Shown here: one piece after another, positions 1-6,549 of the stretch
Position numbering within the stretch: position 1 is the first letter of the stretch
How the letters are laid out: each line of letters begins with the position of its first letter
Assembly: GCA_022447685.1 (NCBI GenBank)
Contig: JAKVAO010000038.1
Location: 1-25,267 of the forward strand
DNA: 25,267 bases
Source of the DNA: Candidatus Caenarcanales bacterium
GTDB lineage: Bacteria > Cyanobacteriota > Vampirovibrionia > LMEP-6097
Reading direction: 5' to 3'
Made by a program: the position numbers and the translations under genes
Notes under the pieces: model-generated
The model's input: only the letters and a program-made list of their open reading frames with translations
What the model was told of the DNA's origin: nothing
Database searches by the model: none

Positions 1-217
1 CCATACCGTCTCCGATATTTCTTTTAGCTTGATCCATACCACGAATAAGTGTGGTCATTTTTTGCGTGATAGATAATCCAGCAGCATCATCTCCCGCTCT
101 ATTGATTCTGAAACCAGTTGATAATTTTTCAATTGATTTCCCCACCATTTTGGTGTTGTTCGCCAACGATCTCTGAGCAAACAAGCTCTGAGTGTTGGTA
201 TTAATAATAATACCCAT
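1..217 (-). CDS. Flagellin, N-terminal part (cut by window edge)
   Basis: This is the first 72 codons of a flagellin, the secreted protein that polymerises into the flagellar filament. The start is ATG at 217-215, preceded by a strong GGAGG Shine-Dalgarno at about 225-229. The protein opens MGIIINTNTQSLFAQRSLAN, then shows the conserved D0/D1 signature LSTGFRINRAGDDAAGLSI at about residues 33-51, the segment that packs into the filament core. The rest of the gene lies to the left of the window. A sigma-28-like promoter lies at 272-298. It is the more canonical of the two flagellins here. Family identification is firm; which paralogue (fliC, flaA or other) cannot be told. Confidence 0.95.
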   Translation of the reverse strand, partial: MGIIINTNTQSLFAQRSLANNTKMVGKSIEKLSTGFRINRAGDDAAGLSITQKMTTLIRGMDQAKRNIGDGM

Positions 218-271
218 GTCTAAACCTCCGTTTTTTTATTAAGACCTAGTTTGAATTAGTTACAAAATAAA

Positions 272-298
272 ATATCGGAGGATCTGCTCAGATCTTGA
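272..298 (-). promoter_or_regulatory. Sigma-28 (FliA)-like promoter of the first flagellin
   Basis: Read on the minus strand, a -10 element TCCGATAT (279-272; family consensus GCCGATAA) sits 11 bases after a weaker -35-like TCAAGATC (298-291; consensus TAAAGTTT). The -10 left edge is 55 bases from the start codon, exactly as in the second flagellin's promoter, which supports both calls. The -35 match is only 5 of 8. Confidence 0.6.
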
Positions 299-552
299 AT
301 GAAAATATACAAAATAGAGAGCCTGAATGAGGTCTAGTTAGAAATTTATAAATCAAAGAGACCAGAGGGAAAGCAATCATGAATGATTTGGTCTAGAATT
401 TGATTGTGAACTAAGTTGTAGGTTTTAAGTGAGAGGTTTAGAACTTAAACTTACAAAATTAGTACTCGGCTAATGAGTCTAAGATCTTTAATGAATTTCA
501 GAAATTTTTTTCTACTGCGTATTATCCAGATAAAGCTTTTGTCGCTAAAATA

Positions 553-589
553 CACAAAACCCTGAAGTTGCAGGCTCCAGGGTTTTGTG
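553..589. terminator. Perfect 12-bp inverted repeat, possible bidirectional terminator
   Basis: CACAAAACCCTG (553-564) and CAGGGTTTTGTG (578-589) are perfect complements around a 13-base loop. The GC-rich base of the stem is flanked by A4 and T4 inside the arms rather than by a long U tract. It may end transcription or act as a structured spacer. The gap from 230 to 830 shows no convincing gene; a short minus-strand reading frame at 451-657 has no ribosome site and no family features. Confidence 0.4.
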
Positions 590-754
590 GTAACTAATCG
601 GAATTTAAGGAATTTAAGGAAGTTAGCTTTTACACCAACAAATTTATTTCTCGACAATATGGACTAGGAACTTTAATTTATTTTCGAACTTTTTACCTAG
701 AGATATAATTCAGGCTTTCATACTAAGGGACTAGTGTTTTGTGCTAGCTGTAAT

Positions 755-821
755 GAGACTGGCTTATAAGCTCTAAGTCCAAGGCTGGAAACAAAGAAAT
801 TAAAGCTTATAGCCCAGTCTC
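755..821. repeat. Imperfect 18-bp inverted repeat
   Basis: GAGACTGGCTTATAAGCT (755-772) and AGCTTATAGCCCAGTCTC (804-821) pair at 16 of 18 positions around a 31-base loop. It lies just beyond the A/T tract of the flagellin terminator at 831-864. On the minus strand the T tract comes before this stem, so it is not a standard terminator in that direction. Its role is unknown; it could stabilise a 3' end or be an operator-like palindrome. Confidence 0.55.
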
Positions 822-830
822 TAAAAAAAC

Positions 831-864
831 AAAAAACTTCTAGTCATAAGACCAGAAGTTTTTT
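831..864 (-). terminator. Intrinsic terminator downstream of the second flagellin
   Basis: AAAAAACTTCTAGTC (831-845) pairs with GACCAGAAGTTTTTT (850-864) over 15 positions with one mismatch, which becomes a G-U wobble in the minus-strand transcript, and a 4-base loop. In the minus-strand RNA the stem is followed by a run GTTTTTTTAG. It therefore fits a rho-independent terminator for the flagellin gene at 1043-1939. It also has T6 on the plus strand and could work in both directions. Confidence 0.8.
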
Positions 865-903
865 GCTGTGTTGTTGTGGGCAGTGTGTGGAAAATTGTTT
901 ACT

Positions 904-1053
904 TTATTTAAGAATCAACTGAAAAACGTCTAAAGTAACTTTTTTCAACCCTGACCGAGGAATGAATCCTAGCTCAGGGAGTAGATCCTTAAAGTCTTTT
1001 GTCGGGCAGTCGCCACTAAAAACTTCGTTTTTCAGTGCCTCCTTAATTACCAC
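904..1053 (-). CDS. Possible 49-residue small protein overlapping the flagellin 3' end
   Basis: An open frame runs from a GTG at 1053-1051, eleven bases inside the end of the flagellin gene in another frame, to TAA at 906-904. It would encode a basic 49-residue peptide containing FKDLLPELGFIPRSGLKK. An AAGGAGG stretch lies just after the flagellin stop (1038-1044), but it sits inside this frame rather than at ideal distance from a start; CTG at 1035 is only two bases beyond it. The frame coincides with inverted repeats (918-928 with 1026-1036; 949-960 with 968-979), so the region may instead be a structured 3' UTR. I do not recognise a family. Confidence 0.25.
   Translation of the reverse strand: MVIKEALKNEVFSGDCPTKDFKDLLPELGFIPRSGLKKVTLDVFQLILK
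918..1036 (-). ncRNA. Nested inverted repeats in the flagellin 3' region (possible structured RNA)
   Basis: ACTGAAAAACG (918-928) and CGTTTTTCAGT (1026-1036) are perfect 11-bp complements. Inside them CCCTGACCGAGG (949-960) and CCTAGCTCAGGG (968-979) pair at 10 of 12 positions with a 7-base loop. Together they would fold a closed element of about 119 bases that starts 6 bases after the flagellin stop. No target-site duplication was seen at its edges, so a miniature transposon is not favoured. It could be a 3' UTR stabiliser or a small RNA. Confidence 0.3.
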
Positions 1054-1939
1054 CTGGTAATAGATTCAATACTGAAGATTGATTCTCGTTGTAAAGTCCA
1101 AATGCTCTTGAAATCAATTGCATTGATAGACTATCTTGAGTAAAGCCAGTTATAGCTGAAGCCATGTCAGTATCTCCGATTTGTGACATAGATGACTGAA
1201 TACTAGTATTATATGAGTCATTGTAATCAGCTAAACCTTCAAGTGAATTAGCACTTGCACCAACTTCACTTCTCATACGAGAGACATTATCTATCATTTG
1301 ATCAAGACCTGATAATGCATCTGCTGTCTTGGTTGTATTACCACCGAAGCTTGCAATAGAACCACCGACGTTGATGTCCTCTAAAGCAAATGTGCTATTT
1401 GCTCCGAGTGAACCACCAGTGGTAGCAGTTACATCTATATTGATACCAGAGTCTGCTGCGACATCAGCTGCTTCTATTACTGTAGTAGTAGCACCATCTT
1501 CGGCTCCTGATTGTACTGTAATATCAGCTGCTGGTTGAAGAAGGTTGACTCCATTAAAGGAAGATTGTCCTGCTATATTATTAATATTTTCTACTCTTTG
1601 GTTGATTTCCATTTGAATGGCATCTCTTTCTGAGCCTGATAGAGTACCATTTTCTGCTTGAACTGTAAGTTCTCTTACTCTTTGTAAATCTTCTTGTACA
1701 ACCCCAAGTGCTGCATCAGCAGTATCTAGCATGGATAAGCCATCACCAATATTACTTAATGCTTGTGAGGTTCCTCTACTCTGTGAGGTTAAACCTTCAT
1801 AGATAGAACTAGCTGCGGCGTCATTACCAGCTTTACTTAGTCTACCTCCTGAAGCAATGTTTTGCATGTGTCTAATCATTGATACATTAGTTGTGTTCAT
1901 TGCTGCTACTAAAGAACTTGCTGCATCGACATTAAGCAT
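1043..1939 (-). CDS. Flagellin (second, divergent paralogue)
   Basis: A 298-residue flagellin, the secreted filament subunit. The N-terminal D0/D1 region carries IASGGRLSKAGNDAAASSIYEGL and a long helical stretch with VQEDLQRVRELTVQAENGT; the C-terminal D1/D0 helices include DTDMASAITGFTQDSLSMQL. The middle (about 125-200) is a short, Ala/Thr/Gly-rich variable domain. ATG at 1939 is preferred over an ATG 15 bases upstream because the GGGGGA ribosome site lies 4-9 bases before it. The core motif NDAAAS replaces the usual DDAAGL seen in the first flagellin, and the end is SVLNLLPGGN rather than the usual LLR, so it may be a minor or specialised filament protein. A sigma-28-like promoter and an intrinsic terminator bracket it. 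Confidence 0.93.
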   Translation of the reverse strand: MLNVDAASSLVAAMNTTNVSMIRHMQNIASGGRLSKAGNDAAASSIYEGLTSQSRGTSQALSNIGDGLSMLDTADAALGVVQEDLQRVRELTVQAENGTLSGSERDAIQMEINQRVENINNIAGQSSFNGVNLLQPAADITVQSGAEDGATTTVIEAADVAADSGINIDVTATTGGSLGANSTFALEDINVGGSIASFGGNTTKTADALSGLDQMIDNVSRMRSEVGASANSLEGLADYNDSYNTSIQSSMSQIGDTDMASAITGFTQDSLSMQLISRAFGLYNENQSSVLNLLPGGN

Positions 1940-1993
1940 ATTTTCCCCCTTCATGCCTTAGGTCATAAATATTATTTCTAACTACAATTATCT

Positions 1994-2020
1994 ATATCGG
2001 ACGTTTGAGACCAAACTTTA
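1994..2020 (-). promoter_or_regulatory. Sigma-28 (FliA)-like promoter of the second flagellin
   Basis: On the minus strand, TAAAGTTT (2020-2013) matches the FliA -35 consensus at all 8 positions; an 11-base spacer leads to TCCGATAT (2001-1994), 6 of 8 to GCCGATAA. The -10 edge is 55 bases from the flagellin start, the same geometry as for the first flagellin. This implies late-class flagellar control by a FliA-type sigma factor encoded elsewhere. Confidence 0.82.
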
Positions 2021-2159
2021 GCTTTTTTTGAAAAAAAATTCAAAATTTTTTGTTTCCTTAATCCAGGCTTAACAAATTTATGTATTTTGAGCCTAAATAT
2101 TTCCTTTAGTATTAATAAATTCTTTCTTTTCCTTAACGTTTCTGTTAACATTTTATTTC

Positions 2160-2657
2160 ATGTCTACAACGAAAAAACAAAGTGATTGGCTGGGGAAAAC
2201 AGCACCAGATTTTAAAGTAAAAGACCAAGATGGAAATGATAAATCTTTAAGTGATTATGCTGGAAAGTATTTACTATTATATTTTTATCCCAAGGATTTA
2301 ACTCCTGGTTGTACTACTGAAGCTTGTAATTTTAGAGATAGCAAAGCTGATTTAGATTCACTTGATTTAGAAATTGTTGGGGTAAGTTGTGATCCAATCG
2401 ATAAACACAATAAATTTATCGAGAAATATGATCTTAATTTCACTTTACTTGCAGATACCGAGAAAGAAATTGTTGAAAAATATGGTGTCTGGGTCGAAAA
2501 ATCTATGTATGGTAAGAAATACATGGGAATTCAAAGAGATTCTTTTTTAATCAATAAAGAAGGGAAAATAATTAAGCACTATATCAAGGTTAAGCCTAAG
2601 GATCATGTAGCAGAAGTTATTAAAGATTTACAAAATATATCTGAGCTCGATGGCTGA
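2160..2657 (+). CDS. bcp: Thioredoxin-dependent peroxiredoxin, PRX-Q/Bcp type
   Basis: A 165-residue cytoplasmic peroxiredoxin that reduces hydrogen and organic peroxides using thioredoxin. The AhpC/TSA fold is clear: APDFKVKDQDG near residue 15, then the active site LTPGCTTEACNFRD, with peroxidatic Cys51 and resolving Cys56 five residues apart, the spacing of the atypical 2-Cys PRX-Q class. A later WVEKSMYGKKYMGIQRDSFL segment is typical of Bcp. The length is slightly above the usual ~155. No clear Shine-Dalgarno precedes the ATG; an inverted repeat TTAAC-N6-GTTAA lies just upstream (about 2135-2150). The tandem-HTH protein follows 32 bases later on the same strand and is probably co-transcribed. 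Confidence 0.95.
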   Translation: MSTTKKQSDWLGKTAPDFKVKDQDGNDKSLSDYAGKYLLLYFYPKDLTPGCTTEACNFRDSKADLDSLDLEIVGVSCDPIDKHNKFIEKYDLNFTLLADTEKEIVEKYGVWVEKSMYGKKYMGIQRDSFLINKEGKIIKHYIKVKPKDHVAEVIKDLQNISELDG

Positions 2658-2689
2658 TATCAGGGGGAATAAGCTTTTGCTTACACAAT

Positions 2690-3304
2690 ATGTCTAGTTT
2701 CTATTATGAAGTACACATAAGCTCAGAACTAACCGAAACTTTAAGCACTACTAAATTAAATATCATTGAACTTTTAGCTTTAGCCTATAGTAATAAAACT
2801 ATGGCGGCTGAATGTGAACTCTCTGTCAAAGCAATAGAGCATCATGTTCGTGAGCTAGGACATACTCATAAAATCAGGATAGACCTCTACAATCCTAGGG
2901 TTAGGATACTTGGTTCTTTATTCTTTAGTGATTTAATAGATTTTCACGTGAATTTAGATCCAATTGATTTATCTAAGCTTAACCATAGGCTTGCAGATAC
3001 TTTAAATTTGATAATACTTGGTTTTTCTTTAAAATCTATGGCTGCTATTTTCGGAATAAGCGTAAAAGCTGTAGAGCAAAGAATCAGTCAACTCTATGAC
3101 TTATTTAATATAGATACGGACAATGCTGCCAATGAAAATTCTCGTGTAGTCTTATGGGTAGCTGCAATTACCAGGACTAATATTGATAAGACCAACCTTA
3201 CTAAATTATTCTATGAAAGCAATCTTGATAGACTGCCTAGGATTTTAGAGAATCCAGATTTATTTTTACTGAAATTACATGGTTTTAAAGGCGTTATTGG
3301 CTAA
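2690..3304 (+). CDS. Small regulator with two tandem LuxR/GerE-type HTH domains
   Basis: A 204-residue protein with two copies of a LuxR-like helix-turn-helix. Copy one (about 22-73) contains ALAYSNKTMAAECELSVKAI followed by HHVRELG; copy two (about 101-145) contains LGFSLKSMAAIFGISVKAV followed by EQRISQL. Both follow the GerE pattern 'L-x-G-x-S-x-K-x-(I/M)-A-x-x-x-x-(I/L)-S-x-K-(T/A)-(V/I)'. There is no receiver, PAS or autoinducer domain, so it is a DNA-binding-only candidate. The ATG lies 21 bases after a GGGGGA ribosome site; a short AAGC-TTTT-GCTT hairpin between them could bring the two closer. It probably shares a transcript with bcp. DNA binding is inferred; target genes are unknown, though the repeat-bearing promoter at 3331-3408 just downstream is an obvious candidate. 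Confidence 0.75.
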   Translation: MSSFYYEVHISSELTETLSTTKLNIIELLALAYSNKTMAAECELSVKAIEHHVRELGHTHKIRIDLYNPRVRILGSLFFSDLIDFHVNLDPIDLSKLNHRLADTLNLIILGFSLKSMAAIFGISVKAVEQRISQLYDLFNIDTDNAANENSRVVLWVAAITRTNIDKTNLTKLFYESNLDRLPRILENPDLFLLKLHGFKGVIG

Positions 3305-3330
3305 AAGGTTTTACTTTCTTACCTCTTTTT
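3305..3330 (+). terminator. Weak possible terminator after the tandem-HTH gene
   Basis: AAGGT (3305-3309) can pair with ACCT (3321-3324), followed by CTTTTT. The stem is very short, so this is only a weak candidate for ending the bcp/HTH transcript. Confidence 0.25.
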
Positions 3331-3380
3331 AAGTATTTACTATAAATAATGAGTATTTACTACAAATAATAAGTATTTCG
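3331..3380 (+). repeat. 20-bp tandem direct repeats, operator-like
   Basis: AAGTATTTACTATAAATAAT (3331-3350), GAGTATTTACTACAAATAAT (3351-3370) and the partial AAGTATTTCG (3371-3380) are consecutive 20-bp copies. Each full copy holds a near-palindrome, TATTTA-CTA-TAAATA in the first (perfect 6-bp arms) and one mismatch in the second. Two helical turns per repeat would place bound protein dimers on the same DNA face, just upstream of a -10 at 3403-3408. This looks like an activator or repressor array. Confidence 0.6.
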
Positions 3381-3402
3381 AGCGAAATGTTAAGAAATTG
3401 TA

Positions 3403-3408
3403 TATAAT
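3403..3408 (+). promoter_or_regulatory. Putative -10 element for the DLFG-repeat protein gene
   Basis: TATAAT sits 47 bases before the SD-bearing ATG at 3455 and 71 before the ATG at 3479. No good -35 hexamer is found 16-18 bases upstream, which fits a promoter that depends on an activator bound to the adjacent 20-bp repeats. Confidence 0.45.
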
Positions 3409-3454
3409 TGTACTAACGATTTAATTATTACTTAATAATTTGTTTGGAGAATCT

Positions 3455-3478
3455 ATGGAAAAGAGCAGCAAATTCTAG
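3455..3478 (+). other. Seven-codon leader ORF ending in an in-frame amber stop
   Basis: An ATG at 3455 with a well-placed GGAGA ribosome site (about 3445-3449) starts MEKSSKF and hits TAG at 3476-3478; the next codon, ATG at 3479, opens the large downstream protein in the same frame. The main ATG lacks its own good ribosome site. The short ORF could be a leader for reinitiation, or the TAG could be a mutation or sequencing error in a longer N-terminus. TAG is a normal stop elsewhere in the window. Confidence 0.5.
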
Positions 3479-5209
3479 ATGTCAGCTTCAGCCGCGAGTC
3501 TGAATATGGAGAGTCCATTTGCACCTATCGGCCAAAAGGTTGATCAGGGTATTATTCAGGTTGAAGAAGGTGTAACTAGCCTTCTTGATAAAGTTGTCAG
3601 ATTAATTGCTGGTAAAGATAATTTAGCTAGACCTAGTAATTTAAGCGAAGCAACTTTATCTGATTTGCATAGTGGTGATTTAGAGAATGGATTGAATCCT
3701 GAAACTACTGCAGCGGATTCATCAGCAACTTTTAAACCAAAAAACATTAGATATCATATAGCAAAAGAATTTTTCAATATTGCTCATAATAGTTCAAATC
3801 TGGTGGATAGGATTAGTGCGGTTCTGAGTACTGTGTATATGGTTGGTGGATTATTTGGTAGACCAATGGCAGCACCAATTAATCTTGCAAGGAGAGTCGA
3901 CCAAACTGTTAATTTAACTCGAAGATTTGCAACAGGAATGCGGATGAATAGTATTTTTAGAATGGCTGCTGCTTTTCTAGGTATTCCAGCAGCTGTTGTA
4001 TCAGATCCGGGCGAGGGCATGTATCTGAAAAAAGGTTTTGAATCTTTTGCCGGTAATCTGAATGAAGGTGCGGTAGAAGCAGCGACGCATGATGGTACTT
4101 TTAAAGACGGTAAATTTGAGAACTTAATGGATGAACCTAAAGCCCTTGTGAAAAAATTAGGTGGTTCATTATTGAAGCTTGCTAAGAATCCGAGTTTAAT
4201 AACTAATATGGAATTTTTAAAGGAAAGTCAGTTATTAGATTTTGGAAATATTTTGGGTACTGGGATGTTAGCTAAGGGGATGAAATCAGAGAATAATAAG
4301 CTAGCTAGAGACGGACGAGAATTGCAGTCAACGTCAGTTGACTTCACCAAGGCTATAAGCGATAATCCTCTTCGTGCACTATCTTCATTATTCTTCCTAG
4401 GGGAAATGGGTTGTGATGGCGCTAATGAAGCTAAGTATGCAGGTGATTCAACAAGATTATCTGCTATGACAGCTCTTACTGGTCTTATGGCAAGAACTTT
4501 TGGTGTGGTTTATCCTGATTTTGCTGCTGACAAAGATGGACCTAAGATTTACTCTAATCCACTTAAGTTTATAGCTCAGTCTGTTCCTCATATACTAAGG
4601 TTTGGTAATCCTGCTTATCTTGCTACTAAGCAAAATAAATCTAAAAAAGATGAATTTGAAAATTCACTCTATGGTAAGCCTGCTAATAATATTGTCGAAT
4701 TCGATTCTAAGCCATTTGAAATGAAGACTGATGAAGAGAAACTTCTTACAGCAGCTCAGTCATTAGCTAAGGCTCCTGAATTTGCTAAAGCAAGTGCAAA
4801 TCCTTCTTCTTACTATGATGTTGAAGATTATGTTCCTAGTGCTAGTAGTAGGTCAGCTTCTGTGAGTTCTGGTGATAGTGGTGCTGCTTCTACTAAGCCT
4901 CCAATTACTGAAGCGCAGCTTGGGGAAATGGTTGCAGAAGAGTTGAAGAAAGAGGCTGAAGGCTCTAGGAGTGCCGTGGGTAACCCTAGTCCATTAAATG
5001 ACATCGATAATGAAGACCTGTTTGGTTCTCAAGATGAAGATTTATTTGGTAATCAAGATGAAGATTTGTTTGGTTCTCAAAGTGATGACCTGTTCGGTGA
5101 TCAAGGTGGAGATTTATTTGGTTCTCAAAGCGAAGATCTATTTGGTGACCAGGATACTGCTAAGGAAGAACAGGCTAGTGGTTTAAAGGTTGAGTCCAAT
5201 TCTAAATAA
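3479..5209 (+). CDS. Unknown protein with C-terminal DLFG octapeptide repeats
   Basis: A 576-residue protein that I cannot assign to a family. The central part (about 90-380) is mainly helical with moderately hydrophobic stretches, for example VLSTVYMVGGLFGRPMAAP near 117-135 and residues around 158-175, but no clear signal peptide or strong membrane segment. After a Ser/Ala-rich linker (about 440-510) there are six contiguous 8-residue repeats (residues 511-558) of the form x-(E/D/G)-D-L-F-G-(S/N/D)-Q, which are strongly acidic. The gene stands alone between a repeat-bearing promoter region and a convergent unknown gene 8 bases away. An in-frame TAG directly precedes the ATG. The acidic repeats could be a flexible binding tail; this is inference. 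Confidence 0.75.
   Translation: MSASAASLNMESPFAPIGQKVDQGIIQVEEGVTSLLDKVVRLIAGKDNLARPSNLSEATLSDLHSGDLENGLNPETTAADSSATFKPKNIRYHIAKEFFNIAHNSSNLVDRISAVLSTVYMVGGLFGRPMAAPINLARRVDQTVNLTRRFATGMRMNSIFRMAAAFLGIPAAVVSDPGEGMYLKKGFESFAGNLNEGAVEAATHDGTFKDGKFENLMDEPKALVKKLGGSLLKLAKNPSLITNMEFLKESQLLDFGNILGTGMLAKGMKSENNKLARDGRELQSTSVDFTKAISDNPLRALSSLFFLGEMGCDGANEAKYAGDSTRLSAMTALTGLMARTFGVVYPDFAADKDGPKIYSNPLKFIAQSVPHILRFGNPAYLATKQNKSKKDEFENSLYGKPANNIVEFDSKPFEMKTDEEKLLTAAQSLAKAPEFAKASANPSSYYDVEDYVPSASSRSASVSSGDSGAASTKPPITEAQLGEMVAEELKKEAEGSRSAVGNPSPLNDIDNEDLFGSQDEDLFGNQDEDLFGSQSDDLFGDQGGDLFGSQSEDLFGDQDTAKEEQASGLKVESNSK
5009..5152 (+). repeat. Six 24-bp coding tandem repeats (DLFG units)
   Basis: Six consecutive 24-bp units encode NEDLFGSQ, DEDLFGNQ, DEDLFGSQ, SDDLFGDQ, GGDLFGSQ and SEDLFGDQ. 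The D-L-F-G-x-Q core is constant, while synonymous differences between copies show that selection has kept the peptide. Copy number could vary between strains. Confidence 0.9.
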
Positions 5210-5217
5210 ATATATAG

Positions 5218-6438
5218 CTAATTAGTTTTTTGAACTTTGTTTTCAACCGTTCTGATACTTCTACCGTCTGGTGTAACTAGAGTGTTATTGTTTGTAGCTT
5301 CATATTCACTGCCGACAAATGTTGCAAGGCGCTGTAATGGACGACTAAGTCTGGTTGACTTTGTAGCAATTGCTCTTCCTTTTTGGTTAGGATCACCCAT
5401 TTTAGGTTGTTCTTTAACGTCCATATATGTAAATAACTGTTCTAAGGGCTTTATTTGCAATGGTTGATATAGAAAGTTACTTTTGTCGCCAATTTTAAGG
5501 CTTGGAGTTAAGCCTACAGCTTGAGCTAAGGATAGTTGTTTTTTGTTAGGTATTTGTAAAGCCTGTATGATTTCTTGGTTATCATATCGACCATTGCGCA
5601 ATCCACGATCAAATTCCATTAATGACACATAATTACCATCTGGGAGTAAGCTTGGTTTTTGAAAGTGAGCAGCAGTGTATGTCCCTATATTTTCATATGA
5701 CTTTTTATAAATATTGCTTCCGTTATCATCTAAATGTTTATATGCATTCGTTTGTTCTAGCTCGACTTTATTGGGATGACCAGTTAGTATAGGTATTATC
5801 TGTGATTCGGGAAGATAATCTATTAATCTTTCATTATTAACTTGTTTATTTTCCACATTCACAATCTCGGCTCCGAAATTATTTAATGAATCTTCTTCTA
5901 GATTTGCACGTAAAATTTTATTTCTACCTTCTTGATTGAAACTAATCTTGTACTCAGGTTCAATGCTATTTTTAAGTAAGTGAGATTGTGGAATCTCTTG
6001 CCTGTTATTCTGAATGAAATGGTTTAACCAAAAAATATTTCTAAGAGTTGTTAAGAAACCATTTTCCATTGCATAACTATGATCAAGTTTTAACTCTGGT
6101 ACACAGTTTGAACTGGTCTGAAAATCTCCAAGTTTATGGAAGCTTTCTGTATCATGTGGGAACATATCTTGTAAGGTTTGATCTTGCCTCTTTATATAAG
6201 CTTCACGAGTTCTTGCGTCCTGTATAAATTTATTTAAGATACTAACAGTAGAATTAGCACCTAAAGTAATTCCAGAATCTTCTACAGAGAGTACGTCACC
6301 TACGTTATTTATTCCATTGTCGGAATTACTAGTCCCATTTATATCAGTAATTTCAAATCTTGGATTAACAGATCTCTCAAAGCTCTGACGAGCTCGCTCA
6401 ATATCATTATTATTAAATCCACCGTTACTAATAGACAT
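5218..6438 (-). CDS. Unknown protein, Asn-rich, predicted cytoplasmic
   Basis: A protein of 406 residues with no family I recognise. ATG at 6438 is preferred to an upstream in-frame TTG (6465) because AAGG lies 7 bases before it. The N-terminus (MSISNGGFNNND) is polar and Asn-rich; there is no signal peptide or membrane segment, and composition is polar throughout (many Asn, Gln, Lys, Glu). It is convergent with the DLFG-repeat gene, separated by 8 bases, and about 110 bases downstream of the ATPase gene on the same strand. A short GFNNN motif near the N-terminus is also found in the unknown protein at 11138-12061; this could be chance. Confidence 0.65.
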   Translation of the reverse strand: MSISNGGFNNNDIERARQSFERSVNPRFEITDINGTSNSDNGINNVGDVLSVEDSGITLGANSTVSILNKFIQDARTREAYIKRQDQTLQDMFPHDTESFHKLGDFQTSSNCVPELKLDHSYAMENGFLTTLRNIFWLNHFIQNNRQEIPQSHLLKNSIEPEYKISFNQEGRNKILRANLEEDSLNNFGAEIVNVENKQVNNERLIDYLPESQIIPILTGHPNKVELEQTNAYKHLDDNGSNIYKKSYENIGTYTAAHFQKPSLLPDGNYVSLMEFDRGLRNGRYDNQEIIQALQIPNKKQLSLAQAVGLTPSLKIGDKSNFLYQPLQIKPLEQLFTYMDVKEQPKMGDPNQKGRAIATKSTRLSRPLQRLATFVGSEYEATNNNTLVTPDGRSIRTVENKVQKTN

Positions 6439-6549
6439 AATATACCTTGCACCAAATCCTAACAAATCTGTATAGCAAATGTCACCAATTTAAGATAATT
6501 ACAACAGTTTTTTAAGAATTTATATTTAGTTAAGCTCATCTGTTTAAAC

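Noticed and set aside
451..657. Short minus-strand reading frame of 68 codons
   Set aside because: No ribosome site, no family features, and it covers the 12-bp inverted repeat at 553-589; most likely chance.
918..1036. Miniature inverted-repeat transposon
   Set aside because: The 11-bp terminal repeats are present but no target duplication is visible and there is no second copy in the window; a folded 3' UTR is simpler.
3331..3380. CRISPR array
   Set aside because: The repeats are contiguous 20-bp copies without spacers and carry no nearby cas gene.
3476..3478. TAG recoded as a sense codon
   Set aside because: TAG ends dapF, the gspE/pilB gene and pckA in this window, so genome-wide recoding is not supported.
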